Shown one piece after another: positions 25,471-34,054 of a stretch of DNA of 64,000 bases. The translations under genes were made by a program, and so were the position numbers. Origin of the DNA: HyVt-105 sp049975425 (lineage in GTDB: Bacteria; Bacteroidota; Bacteroidia; Bacteroidales; VadinHA17); contig JBNGDI010000002.1 in the NCBI GenBank assembly GCA_049975425.1, forward strand, positions 1-64,000, read 5' to 3'. How positions within the stretch are numbered: the first letter of the stretch is position 1; every line of letters starts with the position of its first letter. A model generated the notes under the pieces. That model did not search any database, was not told the origin of the DNA, and worked only from the letters and a program-made list of their open reading frames with translations.

Positions 25471-26223
25471 TTATTCTTCCCTCAATATCGGCCATCCTTT
25501 TCTGGATGTCTTGAATTTCCAGACATAACTTACCACACCAAAATAATAAACGTCATTTGCCCGGGAATATTCTGAAGGATAACCGTCAATAACATCTGAA
25601 GTGGTAAGCCGTCCTCCCACTTCAAGTGTGAGTGAGGCTTTGGGTGATAATCCGTATTTCAGGGCAACCCCAGCGGGAAATACCAGAGCTGAAGAGGTTT
25701 GGATCTCTCCAGCCCGGTCAATCAACTTATCATTCTGCCAGGGATTAAATACCGCCATACCGATCCCGGCAAAGGCATAGGCACTGAAACTGGAAACAAA
25801 ATCGGTTACCCCCCGGCCCTTCATCATTAAATAGCTTCGGGAATACTCTTCCCGCCAGAAAGCATATTCTCCCTGGAAAGAAAACTCAAACAAACCGGTA
25901 GTAAAAGAATAATCACGTCCGATATTGGAACCTTTTTCATCGTTACCACTAAGGAATGCGTAGTTCAGATTTACTTTGGCCGCTACTCTTTCCAAAATTT
26001 TGTACCTGGCTCCCAGGTGAAAAGTGGGCCGTGTCTGCAGGAACCGGATGTCCTTCAGACCCAGAAGATTCTCTCCCTGGCTATACCCTCCGATATCACC
26101 GAATTGATTGGCCGTACCTAATCCTGCCATAGCCTCCCATCTTCTGATGCGCCAAACCTGCCCCATGGTTTCCACCGAAGAGATCAGGCTGATAAAAACC
26201 AAAAAGAACAGCGGCTTTTTCAT
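25471..26223 (-). CDS. Outer-membrane beta-barrel protein (DUF6089-like)
   Basis: The 250-residue secreted protein has a signal peptide ending near TMGQ (~residue 21). Alternating amphipathic strands (WEAMAGLGTANQFGDIGGY, GARYKILERVAAKVNLNYAFLSGND, FSAYAFAGIGMAVFNPW, ALKYGLSPKASLTLEVGGR) indicate a small barrel related to the following gene. It lacks a terminal aromatic residue (ends ILREE). It leads the row OMP-DUF6089-uppS-bamA-ompH-ompH and has a promoter element 23 bases upstream. Function unknown. Confidence 0.8.
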   Translation of the reverse strand: MKKPLFFLVFISLISSVETMGQVWRIRRWEAMAGLGTANQFGDIGGYSQGENLLGLKDIRFLQTRPTFHLGARYKILERVAAKVNLNYAFLSGNDEKGSNIGRDYSFTTGLFEFSFQGEYAFWREEYSRSYLMMKGRGVTDFVSSFSAYAFAGIGMAVFNPWQNDKLIDRAGEIQTSSALVFPAGVALKYGLSPKASLTLEVGGRLTTSDVIDGYPSEYSRANDVYYFGVVSYVWKFKTSRKGWPILREE

Positions 26224-26245
26224 GCTGGTTGTTTTTTGGTGCGTA

Positions 26246-26253
26246 CAAAACTA
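26246..26253 (-). promoter_or_regulatory. Promoter -7 element of the OMP-uppS-bamA row
   Basis: On the minus strand TAGTTTTG, a TAnnTTTG match, 23 bases before the start at 26223. Confidence 0.5.
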
Positions 26254-26410
26254 TAAAATATTGTGTAAACCATGTCCTTGAAACAAATCAAATTTACACC
26301 ATCCTGATTCCAGCCTGTTATGTTTATGATCCACACCTAATTTACAAATATTCAATCGGTTTGAAAAGGACCTTGTTAAAAAACCAGTTATTCATTCACG
26401 TTTTTTAACA

Positions 26411-27289
26411 TTAATTCCGTTTATCGACCCCCCACATTAATTTATTTCTCAAGGTATTATAAAAGTTCTGGTTGTTGAATCTTACCATTTTTATGGAAAA
26501 ACCCGCCTTTTCAATCTGGAATGTATGATCCACAGGCATTTCAACAGACTGGTAATCGGCTGACAGGAGAAAATGGTTATCCCGGCCTGAAACCCTGATC
26601 TTCAGAGCCGAATCATCCCTGATCACCAGCGGTCTGACTGTAAGGTTATGCGGGGCGATAGGCGAAATAATGAAATTACTGCAATCAGGCACCAGTATGG
26701 GTCCCCCAGCACTCATGGAATAGGCTGTCGATCCGGTTGGTGTGGAAATGATCAGGCCATCGGCCCAGTATGCATTCAGAAATTCATCGTTCACATAAGT
26801 ATGAATCGTGATCATTGACGATGCCTTTTTCTGAATAGTGATTTCATTCAGGGCATATTTTTTTTCCAGGGGAAGGAAGGCATCGGATTTCAGTTCCAGA
26901 AGAGATCTTTCCTCCAGACTTATCTGGCCGTTGAACAGGGCGTCGAGGGCCACCGGGATCTCGGGCCCGGAAATATTCGCAAGGAAGCCAAGCCTTCCCG
27001 AATTGATCCCTATCAGGGGAATCGATTTTTGCCATACATAGCTTACGGCTTCCAGAAAGGTGCCATCACCGCCTATACTAAAAAGAAAATCGTAATGACC
27101 AGACAGGTCTGCCTTTTCCCTGAAAATCTTTACGGGTCGCATTTTCAGATCAGGATGGCCGGAAAGCAATTCCATGAATTTTTCATGCACTGCATATTCC
27201 ACTTCCCCGCGATGAAACCTGCTGAACATTTCCCGGATATGGGGAAGAAAAGCAGTTTCAAACTGCCTGCCGTAAATGGCTATTCTCAT
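26411..27289 (-). CDS. nadK: NAD kinase
   Basis: The 292-residue enzyme phosphorylates NAD to NADP. The family signature GGDGTF lies at residues 73-78, followed by GINSGRLGFLAN, then NEITIQK and the glycine-rich TPTGSTAYSMSAGGPILVP. Length is normal. It follows the CBS-domain gene by 17 bases, and the two likely form one unit. A 187-base gap and a new promoter element separate it from the envelope row. Confidence 0.95.
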   Translation of the reverse strand: MRIAIYGRQFETAFLPHIREMFSRFHRGEVEYAVHEKFMELLSGHPDLKMRPVKIFREKADLSGHYDFLFSIGGDGTFLEAVSYVWQKSIPLIGINSGRLGFLANISGPEIPVALDALFNGQISLEERSLLELKSDAFLPLEKKYALNEITIQKKASSMITIHTYVNDEFLNAYWADGLIISTPTGSTAYSMSAGGPILVPDCSNFIISPIAPHNLTVRPLVIRDDSALKIRVSGRDNHFLLSADYQSVEMPVDHTFQIEKAGFSIKMVRFNNQNFYNTLRNKLMWGVDKRN

Positions 27290-27306
27290 ACTCTCTGGTT
27301 CAAAAC

Positions 27307-27972
27307 TTACATGCTAAGGTATTTCATGAACTCTTCGAACCGGTTATTATAGAAGACATCCATTTCCTCATCCACCATAAATGTGCTTTTGATGATATAA
27401 TTGTACCGCTCAAAAGTTTGAATGATGGATGACAGATCGGTCCGGTTAATTTTCAGGGTCAATTCCATCTTCATTGATTCACTGGGAGAACTGATATAAA
27501 GACTTAAAATCTTGGCATCGTTCCCTTCCACAATCTGTGCAATCTGCGATAGGCTGTAATCATTCTCATGAAGTTCCAGAACCAGAATGCCACCGGGATT
27601 TTTCATGGCAGTCAGTTCGGCAAAGTGTCCCATGAGATCGGTCATGGTAACCAGACCCAGGTACTCCTTCCGGGCATTCAGAACAGGAACCACAGTAATC
27701 TTCAGCCGTGAAACTATCTCGATCACGCCGTAAATATGGGTATCTGCTACCACATAAGGACTGAACAAAGAAAGTTTGTGGTTACCAATGGGTTCATTGG
27801 CCATGTTCAGATCATAAATATCCGTATCGGATATCAGTCCCAGAAAATCTTTGTTATTCACAATAGGCAGATGCGATACACGGAAAATCTCCATCCAGTT
27901 CAATGCCCTGAGGCCGGTATCGGAAGTCCTGAGTGCAGGTACCACATCTGATATCAAGTCCTTCGCCAGCAT
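27307..27972 (-). CDS. CBS-pair protein with ACT-like C-terminus
   Basis: The 221-residue soluble protein has two CBS domains (~residues 1-60, LISDVVPALRTSDTGLRALNWMEIFRVSHLPIVN; and ~68-125, VVADTHIYGVIEIVSRLKITVVPVLN...GLVTMTDLM). An ACT-like domain follows (~130-205, GGILVLELHENDYSLSQIAQIVE). Such proteins bind adenine nucleotides and regulate partners. Its place directly before nadK is conserved in Bacteroidota and suggests nucleotide-linked control, but no target is proven. Divergent from pdxJ. Confidence 0.85.
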   Translation of the reverse strand: MLAKDLISDVVPALRTSDTGLRALNWMEIFRVSHLPIVNNKDFLGLISDTDIYDLNMANEPIGNHKLSLFSPYVVADTHIYGVIEIVSRLKITVVPVLNARKEYLGLVTMTDLMGHFAELTAMKNPGGILVLELHENDYSLSQIAQIVEGNDAKILSLYISSPSESMKMELTLKINRTDLSSIIQTFERYNYIIKSTFMVDEEMDVFYNNRFEEFMKYLSM

Positions 27973-27982
27973 AACGATCGTG

Positions 27983-28009
27983 TTGATTGAAGGAAAAGGT
28001 TTATTTTTG
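27983..28009 (+). promoter_or_regulatory. Promoter of pdxJ
   Basis: TTG at 27983-27985, 16 bases, then TATTTTTG at 28002-28009: both parts of the Bacteroidota promoter, 51 bases before the pdxJ start. Confidence 0.55.
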
Positions 28010-28060
28010 TAGCTAAGTTACAAATTTTAAGCCACAGATAAACCTCCGAAACTGAATAAT

Positions 28061-28774
28061 ATGACTCGACTCAGCGTTAACATCAATAAAATAGCCACTC
28101 TGAGGAATGCCCGGGGTGGGAATATCCCCGACGTACTGAAAGCTGCCGTTGACTGTGAACGTTTCGGGGCTCAGGGAATCACGGTTCATCCCCGTCCTGA
28201 TGAGAGGCACATCCGTTACCAGGATGTACTGGACCTCAGACCCCTGATCAAAACGGAATTCAATATTGAGGGTTATCCTTCCCGCCGGTTCCTGGATCTG
28301 GTTAAAAAAGTAAAACCACACCAGGTAACACTGGTCCCCGATGCCCCCGATGCTCTTACCTCGAACCAGGGTTGGGATACCCGTAAGCACCTGAATTTCC
28401 TTACCGGGGTCATCAGCGAATTGAAAAAGACCGGCATCCGTACCTCGCTTTTCACTGATACAAAAAGGGAAACAATTGAATACGCCGCAAAGACCGGAAC
28501 CGACCGGATTGAACTCTATACCGAACCCTATGCTTCGGCCTACAGGCACAATCCTGCCAGAGCGGTCAAACCTTTTGCCGAAGCATCGCACCTGGCCCAT
28601 TCCCTCGGTCTGGAAGTTAATGCAGGCCATGACCTGAACCTGGAGAACCTGAAATTTTTCTGTCGTAGTGTGCCTTATCTGGAAGAGGTATCCATAGGGC
28701 ATGCCCTGATCAGCGATGCGTTATATTTCGGCCTGGAAAATACCATTCAACTGTATCTGAGACAACTCAGATGA
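28061..28774 (+). CDS. pdxJ: Pyridoxine 5'-phosphate synthase
   Basis: This 237-residue TIM-barrel enzyme joins 3-amino-2-oxopropyl phosphate and 1-deoxyxylulose 5-phosphate to make vitamin B6. Typical segments: LSVNINKIATLRNARGG at the start, ITVHPRPDERHI, VTLVPDAPDA, RIELYTEPYA, VNAGHDLNLENL and the closing EVSIGHALISDALYFGLE. The length is normal. It is divergent from the CBS-nadK unit and 71 bases before the hydrolase gene. Confidence 0.96.
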   Translation: MTRLSVNINKIATLRNARGGNIPDVLKAAVDCERFGAQGITVHPRPDERHIRYQDVLDLRPLIKTEFNIEGYPSRRFLDLVKKVKPHQVTLVPDAPDALTSNQGWDTRKHLNFLTGVISELKKTGIRTSLFTDTKRETIEYAAKTGTDRIELYTEPYASAYRHNPARAVKPFAEASHLAHSLGLEVNAGHDLNLENLKFFCRSVPYLEEVSIGHALISDALYFGLENTIQLYLRQLR

Positions 28775-28845
28775 ACAACCCGTATTTAAAAACTTTTACA
28801 GAAAGAATGGCTATGGCTTACCGGCTCCTCAAATGACAGAACCTT

Positions 28846-29658
28846 ATGAAACTGTTTTACAGAACATTCGGGGAAGGACCCGCACTCATCATTGTTCACG
28901 GGTTGTACGGATCATCAGACAACTGGGTAACCATTGGCAAAGCCCTGTCTGACCGCTTCGAGGTATTTCTGATCGACCAGAGGAATCATGGACGGTCCCC
29001 GCACAGCCGGCAGCATGATTACCCTTCCATGAAGGAAGACCTGAGGGAATTTATGGACGACCGTGGCATCGAATCGGCGGTATTGCTGGGTCATTCCATG
29101 GGAGGAAAAACCATCATGTATTTTGCAGCTGATTATCCTGAAAGGGTAAACGGGCTGATCGTTGTGGATATGTCTCCCCGCTCCTACCAGGATAACCAGG
29201 ATTCCGCCACGCGATCAGTTGACCATACCACCATTCTGAAAACCATGCTCTCCCTGGAACCTGAAAAATACACCGAAAGAAGCGAAATTGACAGAGCATT
29301 CGCCAGAAACATTCCGGCGCCCCGTGTAAGGCAATTCCTTCTGAAAAACCTGCGCAGAAACAGGGACCATACTTTTTCGTGGAAACTCAATGTTCCTGTC
29401 ATCCACAACAACCTCGACAGGATACTGGAAGGCATGGATGCAGGGCGCTTTGAAAACGGACACGGCATTACGGGCTTTCCCGTACTTTTCATCAAAGGAG
29501 AAAAATCCGATTATATCAGAAAAACAGATGAACCCATTATTCGCACCATATTCCCCTATGCCGAAATATTCAGCATTCCTAACGCAGGCCACTGGATTCA
29601 TGCTGAACAACCCGAACGGTTGCTGCAAAAAGTGGAAGAATTCATTCTGGAAGTTTAA
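28846..29658 (+). CDS. Alpha/beta-hydrolase (YbfF-like esterase)
   Basis: The 270-residue alpha/beta-hydrolase shows the oxyanion segment IVHGLYGSSDNW, the nucleophile elbow GHSMGG (Ser ~86), an acid on GEKSDYIRKTDE and the catalytic His in NAGHWIHAEQPE. The YbfF-type IDQRNHGRSPHS is also present. Substrate unknown; relatives hydrolyse short acyl or thioester bonds. No signal peptide. Its stop overlaps by 4 bases the stop of the convergent exonuclease gene. Confidence 0.9.
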   Translation: MKLFYRTFGEGPALIIVHGLYGSSDNWVTIGKALSDRFEVFLIDQRNHGRSPHSRQHDYPSMKEDLREFMDDRGIESAVLLGHSMGGKTIMYFAADYPERVNGLIVVDMSPRSYQDNQDSATRSVDHTTILKTMLSLEPEKYTERSEIDRAFARNIPAPRVRQFLLKNLRRNRDHTFSWKLNVPVIHNNLDRILEGMDAGRFENGHGITGFPVLFIKGEKSDYIRKTDEPIIRTIFPYAEIFSIPNAGHWIHAEQPERLLQKVEEFILEV

Positions 29659-30377
29659 CCGGATGAATGCTCTACATGTTCCGGCAAAATAACAGATTCA
29701 CCCCGGTATTTAAGAAAAAGCTGCGCAACGGCCAGCACATCTTTTTCGCAGTACTCCACAATTTTTTCAAGGTTTTTCTCCAGGTAATATACTTCATATA
29801 CCTGCGAACCATCCATATCATCCTTCGGCGAAGGGATATGAAACAGCCTGGCCAGCAGGTTCAGTGAAGTATAGTGTTTGAAATCACCAAACTTCCACAG
29901 TTCCAGCGTATCAAGAAAAGTTACTTCCCATGGTTTTTTCCCGGCAACATCCAGAACAGGTGGAAGCTTTAGTTCGTTAAGCAGAATCCGGCGGGCCAGA
30001 TAAGGAAAATCAAATTCTTTGCCGTTATGGGCGCACAGGTACAGGTTCCGCTTGCGGGTGGAACTGTTCAGCATGGCAATAAATTCTGTCAGCAGTTCCT
30101 TTTCATCTTCCCCGTAAAACGACTTCAGCCGAAAATATTTATCCCCGTCGCGCAAGAAAACAAATCCTGCAGAAATACATACGATTTTGCCAAATTCTGC
30201 GTAAATACCGGCCCGCGGATAAACATCGGCGGGGGTTTCATTTTCCTTTCGGAAGAAACCTGATTTTTTTTCCCAGAAATCCTTGAAATCTGGATCCAGG
30301 CTTTCAAAATCGGGAGAAGCCGGTACGGTTTCGATGTCGAGAAAAAGAATGTCCTGTAAATAAATAGTATCAAGCAT
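29655..30377 (-). CDS. DnaQ-like 3'-5' exonuclease domain protein
   Basis: The 240-residue protein starts at ATG 30377, overlapping the udk stop by 8 bases. The three exonuclease motifs are visible: Exo I with DIE at 14-16 (FLDIETVP), Exo II in CAHNGKEFDFPYL, and Exo III in YCEKDVLAVAQLF. This is the stand-alone exonuclease type resembling the proofreading domain of family B polymerases, with no polymerase attached. It probably degrades single-stranded DNA or RNA ends; the in vivo role is unknown. Translational coupling to uridine kinase is notable but unexplained. Confidence 0.88.
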   Translation of the reverse strand: MLDTIYLQDILFLDIETVPASPDFESLDPDFKDFWEKKSGFFRKENETPADVYPRAGIYAEFGKIVCISAGFVFLRDGDKYFRLKSFYGEDEKELLTEFIAMLNSSTRKRNLYLCAHNGKEFDFPYLARRILLNELKLPPVLDVAGKKPWEVTFLDTLELWKFGDFKHYTSLNLLARLFHIPSPKDDMDGSQVYEVYYLEKNLEKIVEYCEKDVLAVAQLFLKYRGESVILPEHVEHSSG

Positions 30378-31005
30378 GTCGGGTTGAATTTTCCGATTGG
30401 TCAAGATTCTTTTCAATGATCGACGTCAGTATATCAATAGCAACCTTGTTCTCCCCTCCCTGCGGCACAATAATGTCGGCATATCTTTTGGTCGGCTCGA
30501 TAAACTGCAGGTGCATGGGTTTCACTGTTTTTTCATACCTTTCCAGCACCTGCCCCACATGCCGGCCCCGTTCTTCCAGGTCACGATGGATCACCCGGCC
30601 CAGACGGTCGTCAGCATCGGCATCTACATATACTTTAATATCAATCATATCCCTGAGGGGAGGATGGGTGAGGATGAGGATCCCTTCCAGGATAATTACC
30701 TGCTGGGGTTCAACTGTCACTGTTTCAGACAACCGGGTGCATGTAAGGTAGGAATACACGGGCTGCTCAATGGCTTTCCCCATCTTCAGTTTTTTAATAT
30801 GTTCCACCAGAAGTGAAAATTCTACGGAATCGGGATGATCGAAATTGATTTCCTGTCTTTTCCCGGGAGGGATATGTGAATTGTCTCGATAATACGAATC
30901 CTGCGGAATGACGGCTACAGATCTTCCCGACAGATTCTCGACAATTTTTTTCACCACGGTGGTCTTTCCCGAGCCGGTTCCTCCGGCAATGCCAACAATC
31001 AGCAT
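30370..31005 (-). CDS. udk: Uridine kinase
   Basis: The 211-residue enzyme phosphorylates uridine and cytidine in pyrimidine salvage. The P-loop GGTGSGKTT follows the start directly (MLIVGIAGGTGSGKTT). PQDSYYRDNS, NFDHPDSVEF, ILEGILIL and the RRxxRD-like IHRDLEERGR are present. The open frame runs far upstream to 31278, but only ATG 31005 gives the family N-terminus; upstream sequence is non-homologous and overlaps the manA promoter. Divergent from manA. Confidence 0.94.
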   Translation of the reverse strand: MLIVGIAGGTGSGKTTVVKKIVENLSGRSVAVIPQDSYYRDNSHIPPGKRQEINFDHPDSVEFSLLVEHIKKLKMGKAIEQPVYSYLTCTRLSETVTVEPQQVIILEGILILTHPPLRDMIDIKVYVDADADDRLGRVIHRDLEERGRHVGQVLERYEKTVKPMHLQFIEPTKRYADIIVPQGGENKVAIDILTSIIEKNLDQSENSTRHA

Positions 31006-31035
31006 ATTTGAACCATTATTTGAGGTTAAAATTAA

Positions 31036-31043
31036 TATATTTG
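31036..31043 (+). promoter_or_regulatory. Promoter -7 element of manA
   Basis: TATATTTG, a TAnnTTTG match, 24 bases before ATG 31067. It supports the short manA start over the upstream in-frame codons. Confidence 0.5.
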
Positions 31044-31066
31044 TCCGGAAAATGGCATTTTTACCC

Positions 31067-32047
31067 ATGAACACTTTATATCCGCTGAAATTCAAACCTA
31101 TTCTGAAGGAAAGGATATGGGGCGGCAATCTCATGCAAGTTCGACTGCAGAAAAAGTTCAACGGTTTACAATCGGTCGGGGAAAGCTGGGAATGCTCGGG
31201 TGTTGATGGGAATTTTTCGGTTGTTGAAAACGGATTTCTGGCCGGCAACAATCTACAGGAACTGATCGGGGTATACATGGGAGATTTGGTGGGTGAACGT
31301 ATATTCAGTCATTACGGAATCCATTTCCCCCTTCTGATCAAGTTCATTGACGCCCGCGAGAACCTGTCGGTACAGGTTCACCCGGACGACAAGCTGGCGG
31401 CTGAAAGGCACGGATCATTGGGGAAAACAGAAATGTGGTATATTATCGATGCCGTTCCCGGGGCAGTTATCTATACGGGATTCAACCGCGAACTGGACCG
31501 GAAAACATTTCTTGAGTTTCTGAAAAACGGAAAACTCAAAGAAATTCTGAACCGGGAAGAAGCCCTGCCCGGCGATGTGTTTGATATCCCGGCCGGACGG
31601 GTACACGCCACGGGAGCCGGCATTCTGCTGGCTGAAATACAGCAGGCATCGGATATTACGTACAGAATCTATGACTGGGACCGGGTAGATGCACAGGGGA
31701 AAAGCCGTGATCTGCATATCAACCTTGCTCTGGATGCCATTAATTTCAAAAAGCCGGCCTCGTTCAAACATCATCCGCAGGGACCTGATAATGTGCCGGT
31801 AAAATTGTCAGCCAACAGTTATTTCCATGTTTCACGGCTGACATTGACCACCCCGTATGAAAGGGATTTTCACAGGCTTGACTCTTTCATGATTTATATG
31901 TGCCTGGATGGCCAGGTTACGTTCTATTTCCAGGGTGGAAAAGAAAATTTAAGCACCGGGGAAACAATCCTTGTTCCTGCCTCCCTTGAAACAGTAAACC
32001 TTGTACCCTCTCCTTCCACTACCCTGCTTGAAATATATCATCCCTGA
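31067..32047 (+). CDS. manA: Mannose-6-phosphate isomerase, class I
   Basis: The 326-residue zinc enzyme interconverts mannose 6-phosphate and fructose 6-phosphate. Zinc ligands: Gln/His in SVQVHPDD, Glu in KTEMWYI and His in GRVHATG. The start LYPLKFKPILKERIWGG is typical, so ATG 31067 is chosen over 31052 and the longer frame from 30908. The C-terminal cupin part is shorter than in enterobacterial enzymes, as usual in Bacteroidota. Monocistronic, divergent from udk. Confidence 0.93.
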   Translation: MNTLYPLKFKPILKERIWGGNLMQVRLQKKFNGLQSVGESWECSGVDGNFSVVENGFLAGNNLQELIGVYMGDLVGERIFSHYGIHFPLLIKFIDARENLSVQVHPDDKLAAERHGSLGKTEMWYIIDAVPGAVIYTGFNRELDRKTFLEFLKNGKLKEILNREEALPGDVFDIPAGRVHATGAGILLAEIQQASDITYRIYDWDRVDAQGKSRDLHINLALDAINFKKPASFKHHPQGPDNVPVKLSANSYFHVSRLTLTTPYERDFHRLDSFMIYMCLDGQVTFYFQGGKENLSTGETILVPASLETVNLVPSPSTTLLEIYHP

Positions 32048-32199
32048 GAAATTTACCTCCTTCGAAAAGCATCGGAAAGGGAAATATTTCGTCCATACAA
32101 TTACTTTTTGCAAAATATTTGTGATACATCGAATTACTTATTTGATATACAGCCTGTTACAAATATTCTTTCAGGAGTGTTTTTTTTCATGAAAAAAGG

Positions 32200-32228
32200 T
32201 TGTATAATTATTTTTTTTTCTAATATTG
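32200..32228 (+). promoter_or_regulatory. Candidate promoter of the polyamine leader
   Basis: TTG (32200-32202), 18 bases, then TAATATTG (32221-32228), close to the TAnnTTTG consensus with one mismatch. Confidence 0.4.
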
Positions 32229-32360
32229 CAACCCGAAAAAAGGAAAAACTGTATGGGATTTACCAACAGCAAGGTCCCGCGCCATTCACGATTCAGGCCT
32301 GATTAGGTAGTGAATCGTGGAGCAGATATGTCGCATGGACCTGCCATTAAATTTCATGCC

Positions 32361-32480
32361 ATGAAAAAATTTCATACATATCTGCTTCAGCGTAAAGTCC
32401 CGGTTCTTTACCTGTTTTCCTTTTTCAATCTTTTTGTACTTTACTCGTTACAGAGTACCTACCTGCCCCGCCGCATTTGA
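32361..32480 (+). CDS. 39-codon leader ORF upstream of arginine decarboxylase
   Basis: A short ATG-to-TGA frame codes for a basic N-terminus (MKKFHTYLLQRK), a hydrophobic span of ~18 residues (VLYLFSFFNLFVLYSLQ) and a short basic tail ending in two Arg and Ile. Its start codon lies in the inner stem of SL2 and it ends 102 bases before the decarboxylase start. It may be a regulatory leader peptide, as known for other polyamine operons, or a tiny membrane protein. Only codon structure and position support it. Confidence 0.45.
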   Translation: MKKFHTYLLQRKVPVLYLFSFFNLFVLYSLQSTYLPRRI

Positions 32481-32582
32481 TGGACTGATCCAGTGACGGC
32501 ATCAACCTGTCTGCATCCAGCTTTCGGTTTCAGACAGGATTCTGAAATTATTTCAATCCATTACCCCAAAATTCTTACAATA

Positions 32583-33173
32583 ATGATCACAAAAGTCAAA
32601 AAACAAAATATCATTGCCCGGGGCAGGAAATCCAGGGGCATTGTTATCGGGAACCGTATTCCCATGGATTATTTTGAAACCAGCGGCATCGGGCAGAGCG
32701 ACATCACGGTACATGCCGGCTCATACCACCTGGCTCTGAAAGACGCCGGCATTGAGCAGTATAACATTATGACCTATTCCTCCATACTTCCGGGTATTGC
32801 CAGGAAGGTGGAAAAACCCGAAAAAATTGAGCACGGTTCCGTGGTGGAATCCATCATGGCGGTATGTACCAGCCAAAAAGGAGAACGTGCCACGGCCGGC
32901 ATCATTTACGGCTGGCTTTACGACAAATCCACCGGAAGCAAATTCGGAGGTCTGGTGTGTGAAAATTACGGAAATGAAACGGAAGAAGAGATCTCTCTGA
33001 AACTCCGTGCCAGTCTTGATGAATTGTATTACAACGGGTTTTCAGAAAAATACCTTCTCAAAGACATTCATACCATTACCCGAAGTTTTATTCCCGAAAA
33101 AACCCACGGGACAGCGCTGGTAGCCCTCTGTTTCACCAGCTATTATTATCCAATTATTGAAGGCGCGGCGTAA
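32583..33173 (+). CDS. pdaD: Pyruvoyl-dependent arginine decarboxylase
   Basis: The 196-residue proenzyme converts arginine to agmatine. The family self-cleaves between two Ser to form the pyruvoyl group; here TYSSILP at 65-70 gives the S66-S67 site. Further marks: HAGSYHLALKDAGIEQYNI, VVESIMAVC and YGWLYD. ATG 32583 is chosen over 32493, since the upstream codons lie in the structured leader. Its stop overlaps the agmatinase start by one base (TAATG), so the enzymes of two consecutive steps are coupled. PLP-independent decarboxylases of this type are shared with archaea and chlamydiae. Confidence 0.93.
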   Translation: MITKVKKQNIIARGRKSRGIVIGNRIPMDYFETSGIGQSDITVHAGSYHLALKDAGIEQYNIMTYSSILPGIARKVEKPEKIEHGSVVESIMAVCTSQKGERATAGIIYGWLYDKSTGSKFGGLVCENYGNETEEEISLKLRASLDELYYNGFSEKYLLKDIHTITRSFIPEKTHGTALVALCFTSYYYPIIEGAA

Positions 33174-34054
33174 TGAGCTTCATTTACGGAGGTTTACCCG
33201 ATTCTTATTCCCGGCCCGATTCCAGCAGAATCGTCATCCTTCCTGTGCCCTATGACGATACCAGCACCTGGATCAAAGGGGCTGACAGGGGCCCTGACGC
33301 CATTTTGGAAGCATCGGCCAACATGGAACTGTACGATATTGATACCGATAGTGAAGTGTACCGGCTGGGCATTCATACGGCCCCGCCGCCCGGAGGGTTT
33401 CCTTCTCCTGAAGAAATGGTGAAAGAGGTTGAGAAATCTGTTGAATATTACATCCGGAAAGGAAAATTTGTTGTCACCCTGGGTGGGGAACATTCCATCA
33501 GTATCGGCTCCATCTTCGCACACGCAAAAGCACACGGGAACCTGACCGTTCTGCAAATCGATGCTCACGCCGATCTCCGGCAGGAATACATGGGCAGCCG
33601 CTTCAATCATGCCTGTGTCATGGCACGTGCCCGCGAAGTGGCACACTGTGTGCAGGTTGGTATCAGAAGCATGGATGTCACTGAAAAGGAATTTGCCGAA
33701 AAATCTGATCTGTTTTTTGCAAGTGAAATCCATAAATTCCAGAAATGGCAGCAAAAAGTTATTGGAAGACTTCGGCAAAATGTTTATATTACTTTCGATC
33801 TGGATGCACTGGACCCGTCAATCATGCCCAGTACAGGAACTCCCGAACCCGGCGGCCTGGGATGGTATGAGGTGCTGGATCTGATAGGCATGGTGATTGA
33901 ACAGAAAAACCTGGTGGGAATGGATGTAGTGGAATTATGCCCCAATCCCGCCAACCGGGCGCCTGATTTTCTGGCGGCCAAACTGATCTACCAGACACTC
34001 TCCATGCGTTTTGCAGGAGAACTGTCACGGTTGAATAAAAACAATCCGTCATGA
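33173..34054 (+). CDS. speB: Agmatinase
   Basis: The 293-residue ureohydrolase splits agmatine into putrescine and urea. Manganese ligands: GGEHS, DAHADLR and DLDALDPS, all intact. The YDDTSTWIKGADRGPDAI segment near the N-terminus and the GGLGWYEVLDLI helix are typical of agmatinases rather than arginases. It overlaps the next gene by 4 bases (ATGA) and the previous one by 1, forming a tight three-gene operon. Confidence 0.94.
   Translation: MSFIYGGLPDSYSRPDSSRIVILPVPYDDTSTWIKGADRGPDAILEASANMELYDIDTDSEVYRLGIHTAPPPGGFPSPEEMVKEVEKSVEYYIRKGKFVVTLGGEHSISIGSIFAHAKAHGNLTVLQIDAHADLRQEYMGSRFNHACVMARAREVAHCVQVGIRSMDVTEKEFAEKSDLFFASEIHKFQKWQQKVIGRLRQNVYITFDLDALDPSIMPSTGTPEPGGLGWYEVLDLIGMVIEQKNLVGMDVVELCPNPANRAPDFLAAKLIYQTLSMRFAGELSRLNKNNPS

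Larger units (their letters stand above)
32048..32582 (+). promoter_or_regulatory. Long structured leader of the polyamine operon
   Basis: 535 bases precede the arginine decarboxylase gene. A promoter candidate lies at 32200-32228, which implies a ~350-base untranslated leader. Three inverted-repeat structures follow. SL1: 32287-32295 with 32311-32319 (9 bp). SL2: 32322-32331 with 32376-32385 (10 bp perfect), enclosing an inner hairpin 32352-32357/32361-32366. SL3: 32506-32513 with 32531-32538 (8 bp). The inner SL2 hairpin buries the ATG of the 39-codon ORF at 32361. I do not recognise a known riboswitch class. Bases 32048-32199 hold nothing recognised. Confidence 0.6.

Noticed and set aside
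32108..32302. 64-codon plus-strand frame (with an internal ATG at 32190) before the polyamine leader
   Set aside because: Runs through the candidate promoter and poly-T tract; low-complexity product; the 39-codon frame at 32361 is the better candidate.
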